NCBI GenBank assembly: GCA_963801195.1
Contig: CAWDDX010000007.1
Span: 682,001 to 746,000, forward strand
Length of the DNA: 64,000 nucleotides
Reading direction: 5' to 3'
From: SZUA-36 sp963801195
Lineage (GTDB): Bacteria; Pseudomonadota; Gammaproteobacteria; Xanthomonadales; SZUA-36
The position numbers and the translations under genes were made by a program. How positions within the stretch are numbered: the first letter of the stretch is position 1; every line of letters starts with the position of its first letter. Positions 1 through 9,302 of this stretch are shown in pieces. The notes beneath the pieces were generated by a model. It did not search any database. It saw nothing but the letters and a program-made list of their open reading frames with translations, and was not told the origin of the DNA.

Positions 1-1770
1 GCGGATGATTCCAGCGTTGACCTGACGGCCGGCACGGTTGATCCTGGCGCGGGAGACGCTGCTGAATTCGTCGCCCGTGCCGAGATTGAACTGTCCGCGT
101 TGCTGGCTGAAAACGAGCGCATGGCCTGGGTCTACAGCAATTTCATAACCCCCGATACCGAACAGTTGGCGGCCCTGGCAACACAAAGGTTCGCCGGAAA
201 ACAGACTGAACTGGCTAACGATGCGGCCAGCTACCTGAAGCTTTCCGGGCTTGATTCTGACACCCGGCGCAAGCTGGGCATTTTACGCAGCGATATCAAC
301 ATACCGGCGCCTGCCGATTCCGCCAAGAACGCGGAACAGTCGGAGATCGGCACCAGGCTGGCCGGCATCTACGGCAGGGGTAAGTATTGCTACGCGAATG
401 GCGAGTGCCTCGACCTCGGACACCTCGGTGACATCATGGCAGAGTCACGCGATCCCGGTGCACTGCTTGAAGCCTGGGATGGCTGGAGAACCGTGTCGCC
501 GCCTATGAAGGACCTGTACGCCCGCCAGGTTGAGCTGGCCAATGAAGGTGCGACAGAACTGGGGTTTCCAGACCTCGGTGCGATGTGGCAATCGGGGTAC
601 GACATGCCGCCGGATGATTTTGCCGCTGAAATTGATCGCCTGTGGTCAGAGGTGAAACCACTCTACGAGGCTTTGCACTGCCACGTACGTGCGAAATTAG
701 GTGAACATTACGGTACGGATCTGGTGCCGAAGGATGGACTCATTCCGGCGAATTTGCTGGGTGATATGTGGGCACAGGACTGGAGTAATATTTACCCGCT
801 GGTTGCCCCGAATAATTCCGCATCCTCCTATGACATCACGGCAATCCTGAAGGAAAGGGGTTTCGATGCCGTCAGCATGGTTAAAGCGGGAGAAGCATTT
901 TTCAGTTCCCTGGGGTTTGAAGAATTGCCGGCGACATTCTGGAAGCGTTCGCTGTTCGTCAGGCCCGAAGACCGGGACGTGGTCTGCCACGCCTCGGCCT
1001 GGAATGTGGATGAACAGGATGACCTGCGTATCAAGATGTGCATCAAGGTCAATGCCGAAGATTTCAAAACCATCCACCACGAACTCGGTCACAACTATTA
1101 CCAGCGCGCCTACAATACACAAAGCTACTTCTACCGTTCGGGCGCAAACGATGGTTTCCACGAAGCCGTAGGCGACACGATTGCACTTTCGATCACGCCT
1201 GATTACCTGCAAAAAATCGGTTTGCTGGAAACGTTACCGAATGCCAGCAACGACCTGGGCCTGCTGATGAAACGCGCCCTGGAGGGGGTCGCATTTCTGC
1301 CGTTTGGCCTGGTAGTGGACCAGTGGCGCTGGCAGGTTTTTGCGGGCCGGGCAGGTCCTGACGAATATAATGACCTGTGGTGGCGGCTACGCGAAGAATA
1401 CCAGGGTGTCAAAGCACCGAATGAAAGACCCGCCGGCGCCTTCGATGCGGGCGCCAAGTTTCATGTACCCGGTAATACGCCATATATGAGGTACTTCCTG
1501 GCGCGTATATTGCAGTTTCAATTCCACCGCGCCCTGTGTGAGATCGCAGGCGTCGAGGGTCCCGTTCACCGTTGTTCCATCTACGGCAACAAGCGGGCGG
1601 GGCAGCGTTTGAACGCCATGCTGGAGATGGGCCGGAGCAAGCCGTGGCCGGATGAGTTGGAGGTCCTGACCGGTCAGCGGGTGATGGATGCGACTGCCAT
1701 GCTCGACTATTTTGCTCCTCTTAAGGCGTGGCTCGATGAGCAGAATCAAGGGCGTCAGTGCGGATGGTGA
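1..1770 (+). CDS. M2 family metallopeptidase (ACE-like dipeptidyl carboxypeptidase), 5' end outside window
   Basis: The reading frame is open from base 1, so the N-terminus lies outside the window; 589 codons are visible. The zinc motif HHELGH (bases 1075-1092) supplies the HExxH pair, and FHEAVGD about 23 residues later supplies the third zinc ligand Glu. That spacing and the EAxGD form are typical of the M2 (angiotensin-converting enzyme) family. Bacterial members are usually exported peptidyl-dipeptidases, but the part that would show a signal peptide is missing here. An internal TTG at base 100 is in frame and is not a credible start, because family-like sequence continues upstream of it. 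The gene stands alone: the next gene, psd, is on the opposite strand beyond a repeat patch. Family assignment is firm; substrate is unknown. Confidence 0.9.
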   Translation, partial: ADDSSVDLTAGTVDPGAGDAAEFVARAEIELSALLAENERMAWVYSNFITPDTEQLAALATQRFAGKQTELANDAASYLKLSGLDSDTRRKLGILRSDINIPAPADSAKNAEQSEIGTRLAGIYGRGKYCYANGECLDLGHLGDIMAESRDPGALLEAWDGWRTVSPPMKDLYARQVELANEGATELGFPDLGAMWQSGYDMPPDDFAAEIDRLWSEVKPLYEALHCHVRAKLGEHYGTDLVPKDGLIPANLLGDMWAQDWSNIYPLVAPNNSASSYDITAILKERGFDAVSMVKAGEAFFSSLGFEELPATFWKRSLFVRPEDRDVVCHASAWNVDEQDDLRIKMCIKVNAEDFKTIHHELGHNYYQRAYNTQSYFYRSGANDGFHEAVGDTIALSITPDYLQKIGLLETLPNASNDLGLLMKRALEGVAFLPFGLVVDQWRWQVFAGRAGPDEYNDLWWRLREEYQGVKAPNERPAGAFDAGAKFHVPGNTPYMRYFLARILQFQFHRALCEIAGVEGPVHRCSIYGNKRAGQRLNAMLEMGRSKPWPDELEVLTGQRVMDATAMLDYFAPLKAWLDEQNQGRQCGW

Positions 1771-1901
1771 ATAGCGTGCTCAATTTAGCTATTTAAGACC
1801 GAGAACCGGTTGAACTGTTTAGCACCGTCGGGCGCATTTTGTTTTGATGTTTTTGAACTGTTTGCGATTCTATAGGTATTGTGCCAACTGACCGCAGCGC
1901 T

Positions 1902-2056
1902 GCGGGTGCCTGCCTCTGAGACACGCCACGAGTACATCCCTGTAGACTCTTCAAAAACGTCCATGTTTTTGGAGGTCTCAGAGACAGGAACCCGCATCCC
2001 CGCTTGAGTTCAGGGAGGTCTCAGAGACAGGCACCCGCATCCCCGCTTGAGTTCAG
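1902..2056. repeat. Short dispersed-repeat cluster: 43 bp tandem pair with inverted arm
   Basis: Two 43-base copies lie head to tail at 1971-2013 and 2014-2056 and differ at one base. A 21-base inverted arm at 1902-1922 matches 2018-2038 at 20 of 21 positions, so the segment can fold into a long hairpin. The core (CAGGCACCCGCATCCCCGCT) resembles a segment near 31925-31948, which suggests a dispersed family. With the element at 2131-2220, these repeats fill most of the 420 bp gap between the peptidase gene and psd; I see no gene there. Confidence 0.75.
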
Positions 2057-2130
2057 TGGATTACTGATGCATCAAATCAAAGGCGTGTGATCTTTTTCTG
2101 GAAGAATCCACGAAAGTCGAGCGGTGGTAT

Positions 2131-2220
2131 GGGTAACACCGTCAGAGACCGTAGCCAGCAGGGAGGCTGGCTTCGAGCCTACAGGGAAGTATTCACGGCG
2201 TGTTTCTGATGGTGTTACCC
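2131..2220. repeat. 90 bp repeat element with ~19 bp terminal inverted repeats, overlapping the psd 3' end
   Basis: The ends read GGGTAACACC and GGTGTTACCC; extended to 19 bases they match at 17 positions. Inside, 2175-2203 is a reverse-complement relative of 1921-1949 (both contain a TACAGGGA-type core), linking it to the repeat patch just upstream. The last codons and the stop of psd (minus strand, stop at 2193-2195) come from this element, so it appears to have replaced the original end of that gene. Confidence 0.7.
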
Positions 2221-3104
2221 GTGCCGCCGCGGTCAGTTGGTGCAAACTCTGAAACAACCCCTAATCTCTGCCCGACTTTAACCGCATCACCCGCGCCAAA
2301 CTCTTCGAGTTTTTTCAAAGCACCCGGCGGCATCAATAGAATTACCGTGGAACCCATGTTGAAGCGACCCATCTCTGCACCTTTCACGAGTGTGATTTCA
2401 TCATCTGAGTAATCTTTGACAGTGACTTCCTTGTTCTTTGTAGGGGTCACTTCGCCGGCCCAAACCGTTTCCGTACTTGAAACCAGCAGCGCACCCACCA
2501 GCACCATCACCAGCGGACCCGAACCGGTTTCAAATATGGATATGACGCGCTCATTGCGGGCGAACAGTCGTGGAACCTGGCGTACCGTGTAGGGCGCGAC
2601 GGAAAACAACCTGCCGGGAACGTGGATCATGCGCTGAAGCCGACCACCAAGGGGCATATGGACACGGTGATAGTCTTTGGGAGAGAGATAAATAGTTGCA
2701 AAGTATCCACCTGTAAGTGGCTGACAGACCGGATCATTTGCGAGCAGGTCCTGCAGAGAATAATCCTTCCCCTTGGCCTGCAGGATGCGGTTTTCCTTCA
2801 GCGCGCCGGTTTCGCTGATCCTGCCGTCGCAGGGTGAAAGAAACGCCTGCGGATCGTGGTCAAATGTCCTGACACCGGGTTTCAGCGCGCGCGTGAACCA
2901 GGCATTGAAGCTGACGTAATCCGCCGGGTCAGGTGCCAGGGCTTCGTTGTAATCGATACCGGCCATACGGCTGATCTGGTGAATCAGCAGGTTTTTGACC
3001 CAACGGGTTTCGCAGCGCATCAGGGCATAGACGATGCGGGACAGGAAATGCTGCGGCAGGATATATTGGAAGCCTGCAAGTATGCGTTCGATGATGGATG
3101 TCAT
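2193..3104 (-). CDS. psd: Phosphatidylserine decarboxylase
   Basis: Converts phosphatidylserine to phosphatidylethanolamine at the inner membrane, the last step in making the main gammaproteobacterial phospholipid. The 303-residue protein has the family's self-cleavage site in the form NMGST near residue 252; the Ser becomes the pyruvoyl group of the alpha chain. Conserved FNAWFTRALKPG and YHRVHMP segments are present. The C-terminus is odd: after the usual end region (VKVGQRLGVV) it runs through a tail ending GNTIRNTP, which is read from the repeat at 2131-2220. The alpha chain would therefore carry a repeat-derived tail of about 9 residues. The gene is a single minus-strand unit divergent from prmB. 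Function is secure; the effect of the tail is unknown. Confidence 0.95.
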   Translation of the reverse strand: MTSIIERILAGFQYILPQHFLSRIVYALMRCETRWVKNLLIHQISRMAGIDYNEALAPDPADYVSFNAWFTRALKPGVRTFDHDPQAFLSPCDGRISETGALKENRILQAKGKDYSLQDLLANDPVCQPLTGGYFATIYLSPKDYHRVHMPLGGRLQRMIHVPGRLFSVAPYTVRQVPRLFARNERVISIFETGSGPLVMVLVGALLVSSTETVWAGEVTPTKNKEVTVKDYSDDEITLVKGAEMGRFNMGSTVILLMPPGALKKLEEFGAGDAVKVGQRLGVVSEFAPTDRGGTGNTIRNTP

Positions 3105-3131
3105 TCTGCAAACCTTTTGGTGCGAGAAATC

Positions 3132-3160
3132 TTACGGCGTCTGTGATAGTCAACTATAAT
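3132..3160 (+). promoter_or_regulatory. Probable sigma-70 promoter for the prmB-aroC-asd unit
   Basis: A perfect TATAAT (3155-3160) follows TTACGG (3132-3137) with a 17-base spacer. It lies in the divergent psd/prmB gap and would give a leader of roughly 105 bases before prmB. The -35 box is only a partial match to consensus. Confidence 0.45.
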
Positions 3161-3273
3161 GCCTGTCGGCTTGTAAATCGCCATGCATTGTACCGGATGG
3201 CGAGCCAGCGTTTACACTGCATTACACGAGCCCATATATTGCACTACGGATTACCAGATTCAACAGGACTTTT

Positions 3274-4188
3274 ATGCAAACTGCCGAAAACTGGCTTGAG
3301 TATTGCGCCGGTGAAATGAAGCGTGCGGGTCTGTTCTTCGGTCATGGTACCGACAATGAACACGATGAGGCCGCCTGGATGCTGTTGCACGTGCTTGGCA
3401 AACCGCTGGATGGCAGTTTTGAACACTGGGACGTGGTTCTCAGCGAAGCTCAGCGGGAAGAGTTGATGACCTTGCTGGGTCGCAGGATCGGAGAACGGTG
3501 TCCACTTGCATACCTGACCGGTGAAGCGCGCTTTTGCGGTCTGGATTTTATCGTCAGTCCGCAGGTGTTGATTCCGCGCTCACCCCTGGCGGAGATGATC
3601 GTGGAGAAATTCTCGCCATGGCTCGATGTGCATGACGGGGTCAGAATTCTGGACATGTGTACCGGCGGCGGGTGTATCGCCATTGCGATGGCAAAGCACA
3701 TGCCCGAATGCAGCGTGGATGCGGTGGATATCTCGGAGGAAGCATTAAAGATCGCCGCGGAAAATATCGAACGCCATGACGTAGGGGGCCGCGTCCGGTT
3801 GATTCACTCCGACCTCTTTTCTGCCCTTGAGAAAACCGCCTATGACCTGATCGTCAGCAACCCGCCGTATGTATCCAGTGCAGTGTTTGAGCAGTTGCCG
3901 GCAGAATACAGGGCCGAGCCTTCCGCCGGCCTGGTCAGCGGCGCGGATGGACTGGATATTGTGTTGAAAATGTTGGATGCTGCACCGGGATATCTCAGTG
4001 AGCGGGGTATCCTGATCGTGGAAGTCGGTGAAAGCGCGGTGGCGTTGCAGGAAATATTGCCCCGTGTGCCGTTTTTCTGGCTGGATTTTGACGCGGGTGG
4101 CGACGGTATATTCCTGCTGGAGTATGATCAATTGATTGCATGTCGTGAGGACGTGCGGGCGATTTTGGAGCAAAGGAAAAATGTCTGA
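3274..4188 (+). CDS. prmB: Protein-(glutamine-N5) methyltransferase, ribosomal protein L3-specific
   Basis: Methylates the side-chain amide of a conserved glutamine, in this family typically Gln150 of ribosomal protein L3. The 304-residue protein has the SAM-binding motif around LDMCTGGGCIAIAMA and the catalytic NPPY motif at residues 196-199, within VSNPPYVSS. I chose prmB over prmC because of its overlap with aroC, the classical prmB-aroC arrangement. The stop overlaps the aroC start by 8 bases, implying translational coupling. Confidence 0.92.
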   Translation: MQTAENWLEYCAGEMKRAGLFFGHGTDNEHDEAAWMLLHVLGKPLDGSFEHWDVVLSEAQREELMTLLGRRIGERCPLAYLTGEARFCGLDFIVSPQVLIPRSPLAEMIVEKFSPWLDVHDGVRILDMCTGGGCIAIAMAKHMPECSVDAVDISEEALKIAAENIERHDVGGRVRLIHSDLFSALEKTAYDLIVSNPPYVSSAVFEQLPAEYRAEPSAGLVSGADGLDIVLKMLDAAPGYLSERGILIVEVGESAVALQEILPRVPFFWLDFDAGGDGIFLLEYDQLIACREDVRAILEQRKNV

Positions 4189-5242
4189 TAATACCTTCGG
4201 ACGGATATTCAGAATGACAACCTTTGGTGAAAGTCATGGGCCAGCCATAGGCTGTATTGTTGACGGCTGTCCACCAGGGCTGGAAATCGATGCCGAGTAT
4301 ATAAAGAATGAACTGACACGCCGGGCAACCGGCAGGAGCAGGCATACGTCGCAACGTAAAGAAAAAGACGATGTGCAAATACTTTCAGGTGTGTTCGAGG
4401 GACGAACCACGGGCACACCCATCGCCCTGGTCATCGAAAACACCGACGCCCGCTCACGGGACTATAACGACATAGCGGAAAAATTCCGGCCGGGTCACGC
4501 CGATTTTACCTACTGGAAAAAATACGGCTTTCGTGATTATCGCGGTGGCGGGCGCTCGTCAGCACGTGAAACGACGATGCGGGTTGCGGCGGGCGCGATC
4601 GCCAGGAAATACCTGCATGAGCAGTTTGGAATCGAAATTCAGGGCTGGCTGGCCCAGCTCGGGCCGATTCGCACCGACAATGTCATGGACATGGACTGTA
4701 TAGAGAGCAATCCTTTTTTCTGCCCGGACGCCAGTGTCCTGGGTCAACTGGAAAAGTACATGGACAGCCTGAGAAAGTCCGGTGATTCGGTTGGCGCGAG
4801 GATTTCGGCAGTGGCACGGAACGTACCGGCGGGCCTGGGCGAGCCTGTCTATGGAAAGTTGGATGCTGACCTGGCATCGGCGATGATGGGGATCAACGCG
4901 GCCAAGGCCGTGGATATCGGCGCCGGTTTCGATTGCGTCGGGCAATTGGGGACGGAGCACCGCGACGAGATCACTCCCGATGGATTCTTGAGCAATCATG
5001 CCGGCGGAATTCTGGGAGGTATATCCAGTGGCCAGGACGTCCGCGTTAGCGTGGCATTCAAACCGGCATCCAGCCTGCGTATCCCATGCAGGAGTATCGA
5101 TATACATGGCAATGCCGTGGAAGTGATTACCAAGGGCCGTCACGACCCCTGCGTGGGTATCCGGGCGACACCCATCGTCGAGGCCATGCTGGCGCTTGTA
5201 TTAATGGATCACGTGCTCAGGCAACGGGCACAGAACGGATAA
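4181..5242 (+). CDS. aroC: Chorismate synthase
   Basis: Makes chorismate from 5-enolpyruvylshikimate-3-phosphate using reduced FMN, the last common step to aromatic amino acids and folate. The start at 4181 (MSDNTFGR) is chosen over an in-frame ATG at 4136 because it matches the family N-terminus and has AAAGGA just upstream. The conserved stretches TFGESHGPA, SRHTSQRKEKD and FRDYRGGGRSSARET are present, and the length (353 residues) is normal. It overlaps prmB and is followed within about 20 bases by asd. Confidence 0.97.
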   Translation: MSDNTFGRIFRMTTFGESHGPAIGCIVDGCPPGLEIDAEYIKNELTRRATGRSRHTSQRKEKDDVQILSGVFEGRTTGTPIALVIENTDARSRDYNDIAEKFRPGHADFTYWKKYGFRDYRGGGRSSARETTMRVAAGAIARKYLHEQFGIEIQGWLAQLGPIRTDNVMDMDCIESNPFFCPDASVLGQLEKYMDSLRKSGDSVGARISAVARNVPAGLGEPVYGKLDADLASAMMGINAAKAVDIGAGFDCVGQLGTEHRDEITPDGFLSNHAGGILGGISSGQDVRVSVAFKPASSLRIPCRSIDIHGNAVEVITKGRHDPCVGIRATPIVEAMLALVLMDHVLRQRAQNG

Positions 5243-5264
5243 TGTAGAGGATTTGTATTCAATT

Positions 5265-6299
5265 ATGGGCAAAAAATTAAAAATAGCGGTGGTTGGTGCC
5301 ACCGGCGCGGTGGGTGAGGCCATGCTGTCGATCCTGGACGAATATGGTTTTATAGATGCGGATGTACATGCGCTTGCCAGTGAGAAGTCATTCGGCAAGA
5401 CGGTGGATTTCGGTCACAGGAAACTGCCGGTGGAAGTGTTGGACAACTACGACTTCAGCGGAACTGATTTTGGTCTGTTCTCTGCCGGTGCAGGGATAAG
5501 CCTTAAGCACGCTCCCAGGGCGGCAAAGGCTGGCTGCACGGTTATCGACAATACTTCGGCCTTCCGGCGCGATGACGATATTCCGCTGGTTGTTCCGGAA
5601 ATCAATGGTGACCTTCTCGAAAACCTCGAACCCGGCAGCATCATTGCCAATCCCAATTGTTCGACCATCCAGATGTTGATCGCCATCGCTCCAATACATG
5701 CAATCGCAGGCATAGAACGTATCAACGTTGCGACTTACCAGTCGGTGTCGGGCGCCGGCAGCGAAGGCCTCGAAGAACTGGCCCGCCAAACCGCGGACCG
5801 TCTGAGTTTCAAGGAAATTAAACCATCGGTGTTCCCGCTGCCAATTGCTTTCAACTGTATCCCGTTCATCGACACGATGCAGGACAATGACTACACACGC
5901 GAAGAAATGAAAATGCATTGGGAAACACGTAAAATCCTGCGGGATGACGGCATCGGCGTGAATGCAACGGCGGTACGCGTACCGGTGTTCTATGGACATT
6001 CCGAAGCGGTGCACCTTGAGACTGCCAGGGATGTCAGTATGGAAGAAGTGCGCGAGGCCATGCACAAGGCGCCCGGCTTGGTTTTGATCGATGACACCGC
6101 GGCAAAAGCGCAGGTGACCGCGGTTACCCACGCAGCAGGAAAAGACGAGACGTTTGTGAGCAGGCTGCGGCGCGACTACACTCACCCACGCGGCATCAAC
6201 ATGTGGGTCGTGAGTGACAATGTCAGGAAAGGCGCCGCGTTAAATGCGGTGCAAATACTTAAAATGATGGTCACGGGCAAAATGTCTGTGGAAACCTGA
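5265..6299 (+). CDS. asd: Aspartate-semialdehyde dehydrogenase
   Basis: Reduces aspartyl phosphate to aspartate semialdehyde with NADPH, feeding lysine, threonine, methionine and peptidoglycan precursors. The 344-residue protein has the N-terminal nucleotide fold VVGATGAVGEAM and the active-site Cys132 in NPNCSTIQ. Start ATG 5265 is preferred to the in-frame TTG at 5253, which lies only two bases after the only visible purine-rich ribosome site (GTAGAGG). It sits between aroC and fimV, the usual gammaproteobacterial asd-fimV neighbourhood. Confidence 0.95.
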   Translation: MGKKLKIAVVGATGAVGEAMLSILDEYGFIDADVHALASEKSFGKTVDFGHRKLPVEVLDNYDFSGTDFGLFSAGAGISLKHAPRAAKAGCTVIDNTSAFRRDDDIPLVVPEINGDLLENLEPGSIIANPNCSTIQMLIAIAPIHAIAGIERINVATYQSVSGAGSEGLEELARQTADRLSFKEIKPSVFPLPIAFNCIPFIDTMQDNDYTREEMKMHWETRKILRDDGIGVNATAVRVPVFYGHSEAVHLETARDVSMEEVREAMHKAPGLVLIDDTAAKAQVTAVTHAAGKDETFVSRLRRDYTHPRGINMWVVSDNVRKGAALNAVQILKMMVTGKMSVET

Positions 6300-6373
6300 A
6301 GTCAGCAAAAGTACACTCTTGGGTGTCGGCGTCGAACACAATAAGCTGACAGCCAGGAAGTGACGGGGAAACC

Positions 6374-8449
6374 ATGAACAAAAAAATGCGCTGGACAATG
6401 CTTGCCGTTCTGGGTCTTTTCAGCCCGGCGGTGCTGGCATTGGGATTGGGCGGGGCGGTTGTCAAGTCGTATCTGGATCAGCCGCTGGACGTCAGGGTTG
6501 AACTCATCAGCCAGAACGAAGAGGAACTGGAAAGTATCACCGCCGGACTTGCATCTGCGGAAGATTTTGAGTTGCTCGGTTTGAGCCTCACAGCCATCAC
6601 CGTGCCACTTGAATTCGAGGTGGTCACGGACGCAGACCGGCCTTACGTCCACATCACCAGCAGGCTGAGCGTCAACGAACCGGTTGTCCAGGTCCTGGTG
6701 GAAGTTGTCTGGGCCAGTGGCAGGATGTTGCGTGAATATACACTGTTCCTGGATCCGCCAACAATCGATTCACCAGCGCCACCAGTTGTAATAAAACCCG
6801 CGCCGGTCAAAACGCAACCGGCGGAATCCAGTACCGCGCCTGTTACCCCCATTCAGAAAACTGTCGAGCCCCGCACAACCGAGCCGGCAACACCTGAACC
6901 CGTTGCAGAATCCCGGGATGTGGATGCTGATCTACCCGCAGAATCAACCGCCGATGAATCAACGACTGAGGAGTCAACATCATCCCGGGTTGCTGATGAG
7001 CCCGAACAGGAACCCGAACAGGAACAGGAACCCGAACAGCAGCAGGAACCCGAACAGCAGCAGGCGGCTGAGGAGTTTTCCGAAGACGAGGTCTACGGTC
7101 CGGTGGCACGTGGCGAAACTCTTTGGGGTATCGCCAAAGAATTCAGCAAGGGCAGCGGTTACTCTATTAACCAGACAATGCTTGCCCTGCAACGCAACAA
7201 CCCGGAAGCCTTTATCAAGGGTAATATCAATTCGCTCAAACGCGGCGCCATTCTCCGTTTACCGGCGTTTAACGAACTGGGTGAACTGACCTCAAGGGAG
7301 GCGTTGCTGGAGGTCCTGCGGCAGGAAGAAGAGATCCGCAGCGGAGTCCGCTCGGTTGCACCGGATTTCAGTACACCGACCGTGGCGGAAAGCGGTGACT
7401 ACCAGGCGTCAGTCGTCGAGGCGGAAGCCGAGCCCGAGTTGAAGCAGGATGAGGGTTACCTGGAACTGGTACCGCCGGCTGAAGATGAGGCACCGGATGC
7501 GCAAGTACCGGAGCCAGTGCCGGGGCAGCAAGATACTGCCGCGGCTGATTCCCTGCAGGAAGAACTGTCGCGTACCGAGGAAGATTTGTTGAATGCCCGG
7601 CAGGAAAATACATACCTGACCGAACGTATCGCGGAACTGGAGGCGGAGGCTGCGGCGCGCGAAGAGCAAGCGGTTGCGGTTGAAGACACAGATCTGGCAA
7701 ACATGGAATCCAAGCTTGCCGAGGAACGTGCTGCCGATCAGAGTGAGCCGCCGTTGGCGATTACACCCGGCGGTGAGGAACAAGCCTGGTATGCCGGCAA
7801 GACCCCATTGTTGCTGGGTATCGCCATTGTTGTAATTGCATTGATCACCTGGGCACTACGACGCAAAGTTGCCGGGCCGATGGTTGCGCAAGGGGAAACA
7901 GAAGTGCGTTCGCCGGCTGATGACGCAGGGGATATGCTGGGGACACCCGTTAGCGGTGTCGATGAAGGTGAAACGGTCGTACAGTCATCGCCGGAACCGC
8001 GGCCGGGGCTGGAAACGCAAGCTGAGCCCGAACTGGCCATTGAACCCGAACCGGTCATCGAGACTACGACGGTCATTGAATCCGAGCCGGTGGTTGAAGC
8101 GGAACAGGATGAGCCCGAGCAACCTGCCGATACGGAAGAAGGCGAAGGCCCGACCGTCGTGTTCCAACAACCCGAAGCCTGGCCTGAATCCGATCTTGAA
8201 GCGCCTGAAGAAGCGATTGAAGAAGAGCCAGAGGAAGCCCTTGAAGGAGGGACTGAAGAAGAACCGGAAGAAGAACCGGAAGAAGAACCTGTCCAGGAAG
8301 AAGATGACCCTGAAATCAAGCTGGACCTGGCACGTGCGTACCTGTCGCTCGGTGACAAGGAGGCCTCGAAATCAATGCTGGACGAGGTCTTGAAGAGCGG
8401 TAACGAGGCACAGAAGGCGGAAGCCCGGCAAATGCTGGAAGAACTCTGA
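6374..8449 (+). CDS. fimV: FimV-like polar hub/pilus assembly protein
   Basis: FimV-family proteins bind peptidoglycan and organise type IV pilus assembly and polar signalling. The 691-residue protein has a signal-like N-terminus ending in LALGLGG, the FimV N-terminal domain, a Pro/Glu/Gln-rich linker (about 150-235), a LysM domain (about 238-300, ARGETLWGIAKEF), a coiled coil (about 390-435), one membrane segment (about 476-496), and a very acidic cytoplasmic region full of EPE and EEP repeats. It ends in the short conserved TPR-like FimV C-terminus (LDLARAYLSLGDKEAS, about 649-691). It is shorter than the roughly 900-residue Pseudomonas protein, mainly in the acidic part. GGGGA precedes the start. 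Confidence 0.9.
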   Translation: MNKKMRWTMLAVLGLFSPAVLALGLGGAVVKSYLDQPLDVRVELISQNEEELESITAGLASAEDFELLGLSLTAITVPLEFEVVTDADRPYVHITSRLSVNEPVVQVLVEVVWASGRMLREYTLFLDPPTIDSPAPPVVIKPAPVKTQPAESSTAPVTPIQKTVEPRTTEPATPEPVAESRDVDADLPAESTADESTTEESTSSRVADEPEQEPEQEQEPEQQQEPEQQQAAEEFSEDEVYGPVARGETLWGIAKEFSKGSGYSINQTMLALQRNNPEAFIKGNINSLKRGAILRLPAFNELGELTSREALLEVLRQEEEIRSGVRSVAPDFSTPTVAESGDYQASVVEAEAEPELKQDEGYLELVPPAEDEAPDAQVPEPVPGQQDTAAADSLQEELSRTEEDLLNARQENTYLTERIAELEAEAAAREEQAVAVEDTDLANMESKLAEERAADQSEPPLAITPGGEEQAWYAGKTPLLLGIAIVVIALITWALRRKVAGPMVAQGETEVRSPADDAGDMLGTPVSGVDEGETVVQSSPEPRPGLETQAEPELAIEPEPVIETTTVIESEPVVEAEQDEPEQPADTEEGEGPTVVFQQPEAWPESDLEAPEEAIEEEPEEALEGGTEEEPEEEPEEEPVQEEDDPEIKLDLARAYLSLGDKEASKSMLDEVLKSGNEAQKAEARQMLEEL

Positions 8450-8522
8450 GTGCAGTCATCCCCGTATCTTAAAAAGCGGAGCACTTGAGCCTGGCTTTAC
8501 GCGGTCTCTTCTTAATAAAGTC

Positions 8523-9302
8523 ATGCGTTATGCACTTGGAATCGAATACGATGGTGCCGGTTTTTGCGGCTGGCAAAGGCAGGATCATTCGCTGTCTGTT
8601 CAACACTGCGTTGAAAAGGCGGTTGCAGCGGTTGCCAACCATCCCGTAACGGTCATATGCGCCGGGCGCACCGATACCGGCGTGCACGCGCGCGGACAGG
8701 TAACCCATTTTGACAGCCCGTCCGAACGCTCGGAAAGACAGTGGGTGCTTGGTATCAATTCAAACCTGCCTGTCAGCGTCCGCGTGTTGTGGGTTCGAGC
8801 AGTGGATGATTCGTTTCACGCACGCTTTGGCGCGTATTCCAGGAGTTATCGATACAGCATACTGAATCGCTGGGTACGGCCCGCCATCGGTGTTTCGTAT
8901 TATGGCTGGTGTCGGGGCGCGCTCGATGAGGAGCGCATGCACGAGGCTGCCCAGGTATTGTTAGGCAGACACGATTTCAGTGCTTTTCGTTCGGCGGGGT
9001 GCTCTGCCCAGCATGCCATTCGCGAGGTGACGGCCATCGGGGTCAGTCGTGAGAAGGCGACCGTAAATATAGATATTTCCGCCAATGCATTCCTATACCA
9101 TATGGTAAGAAATATCGTTGGCAGCCTTATCCCGGTTGGAAAGGGTGAAAAATCGGTCCAGTGGTTTGCCGAAATATTTCGCGGACAGGATCGAGCCCGC
9201 GCCGGTGTAACGGCCGAACCGCAGGGTCTCTGTTTTATGAACGTGCGCTATGATCACAAGTATGGATTACCGGATTGCGAGGAACCATTTTCAATTCCAT
9301 GA
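8523..9302 (+). CDS. truA: tRNA pseudouridine(38-40) synthase
   Basis: Isomerises uridines 38-40 in the tRNA anticodon stem. The catalytic Asp is Asp51 in GRTDTGVHA. The N-terminal YALGIEYDGAGFCGWQRQ and the SANAFLYHMVRNIVG segment are typical. Length 259 residues is normal. The stop overlaps the trpF start (ATGA), the classical truA-trpF coupling; a 73-base gap separates it from fimV. Confidence 0.95.
   Translation: MRYALGIEYDGAGFCGWQRQDHSLSVQHCVEKAVAAVANHPVTVICAGRTDTGVHARGQVTHFDSPSERSERQWVLGINSNLPVSVRVLWVRAVDDSFHARFGAYSRSYRYSILNRWVRPAIGVSYYGWCRGALDEERMHEAAQVLLGRHDFSAFRSAGCSAQHAIREVTAIGVSREKATVNIDISANAFLYHMVRNIVGSLIPVGKGEKSVQWFAEIFRGQDRARAGVTAEPQGLCFMNVRYDHKYGLPDCEEPFSIP

Noticed and set aside
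1971..2056. Two direct 43-bp repeats considered as a CRISPR fragment
   Set aside because: The copies are contiguous without spacers and there are no cas genes.
5388..6185. 265-codon minus-strand frame opposite asd
   Set aside because: Antisense shadow of a well-conserved gene; no protein-like motif.
7738..8484. 248-codon minus-strand frame opposite fimV
   Set aside because: It is a low-complexity Ser-rich shadow of the Glu/Pro-rich FimV codons, with no ribosome site or family pattern.
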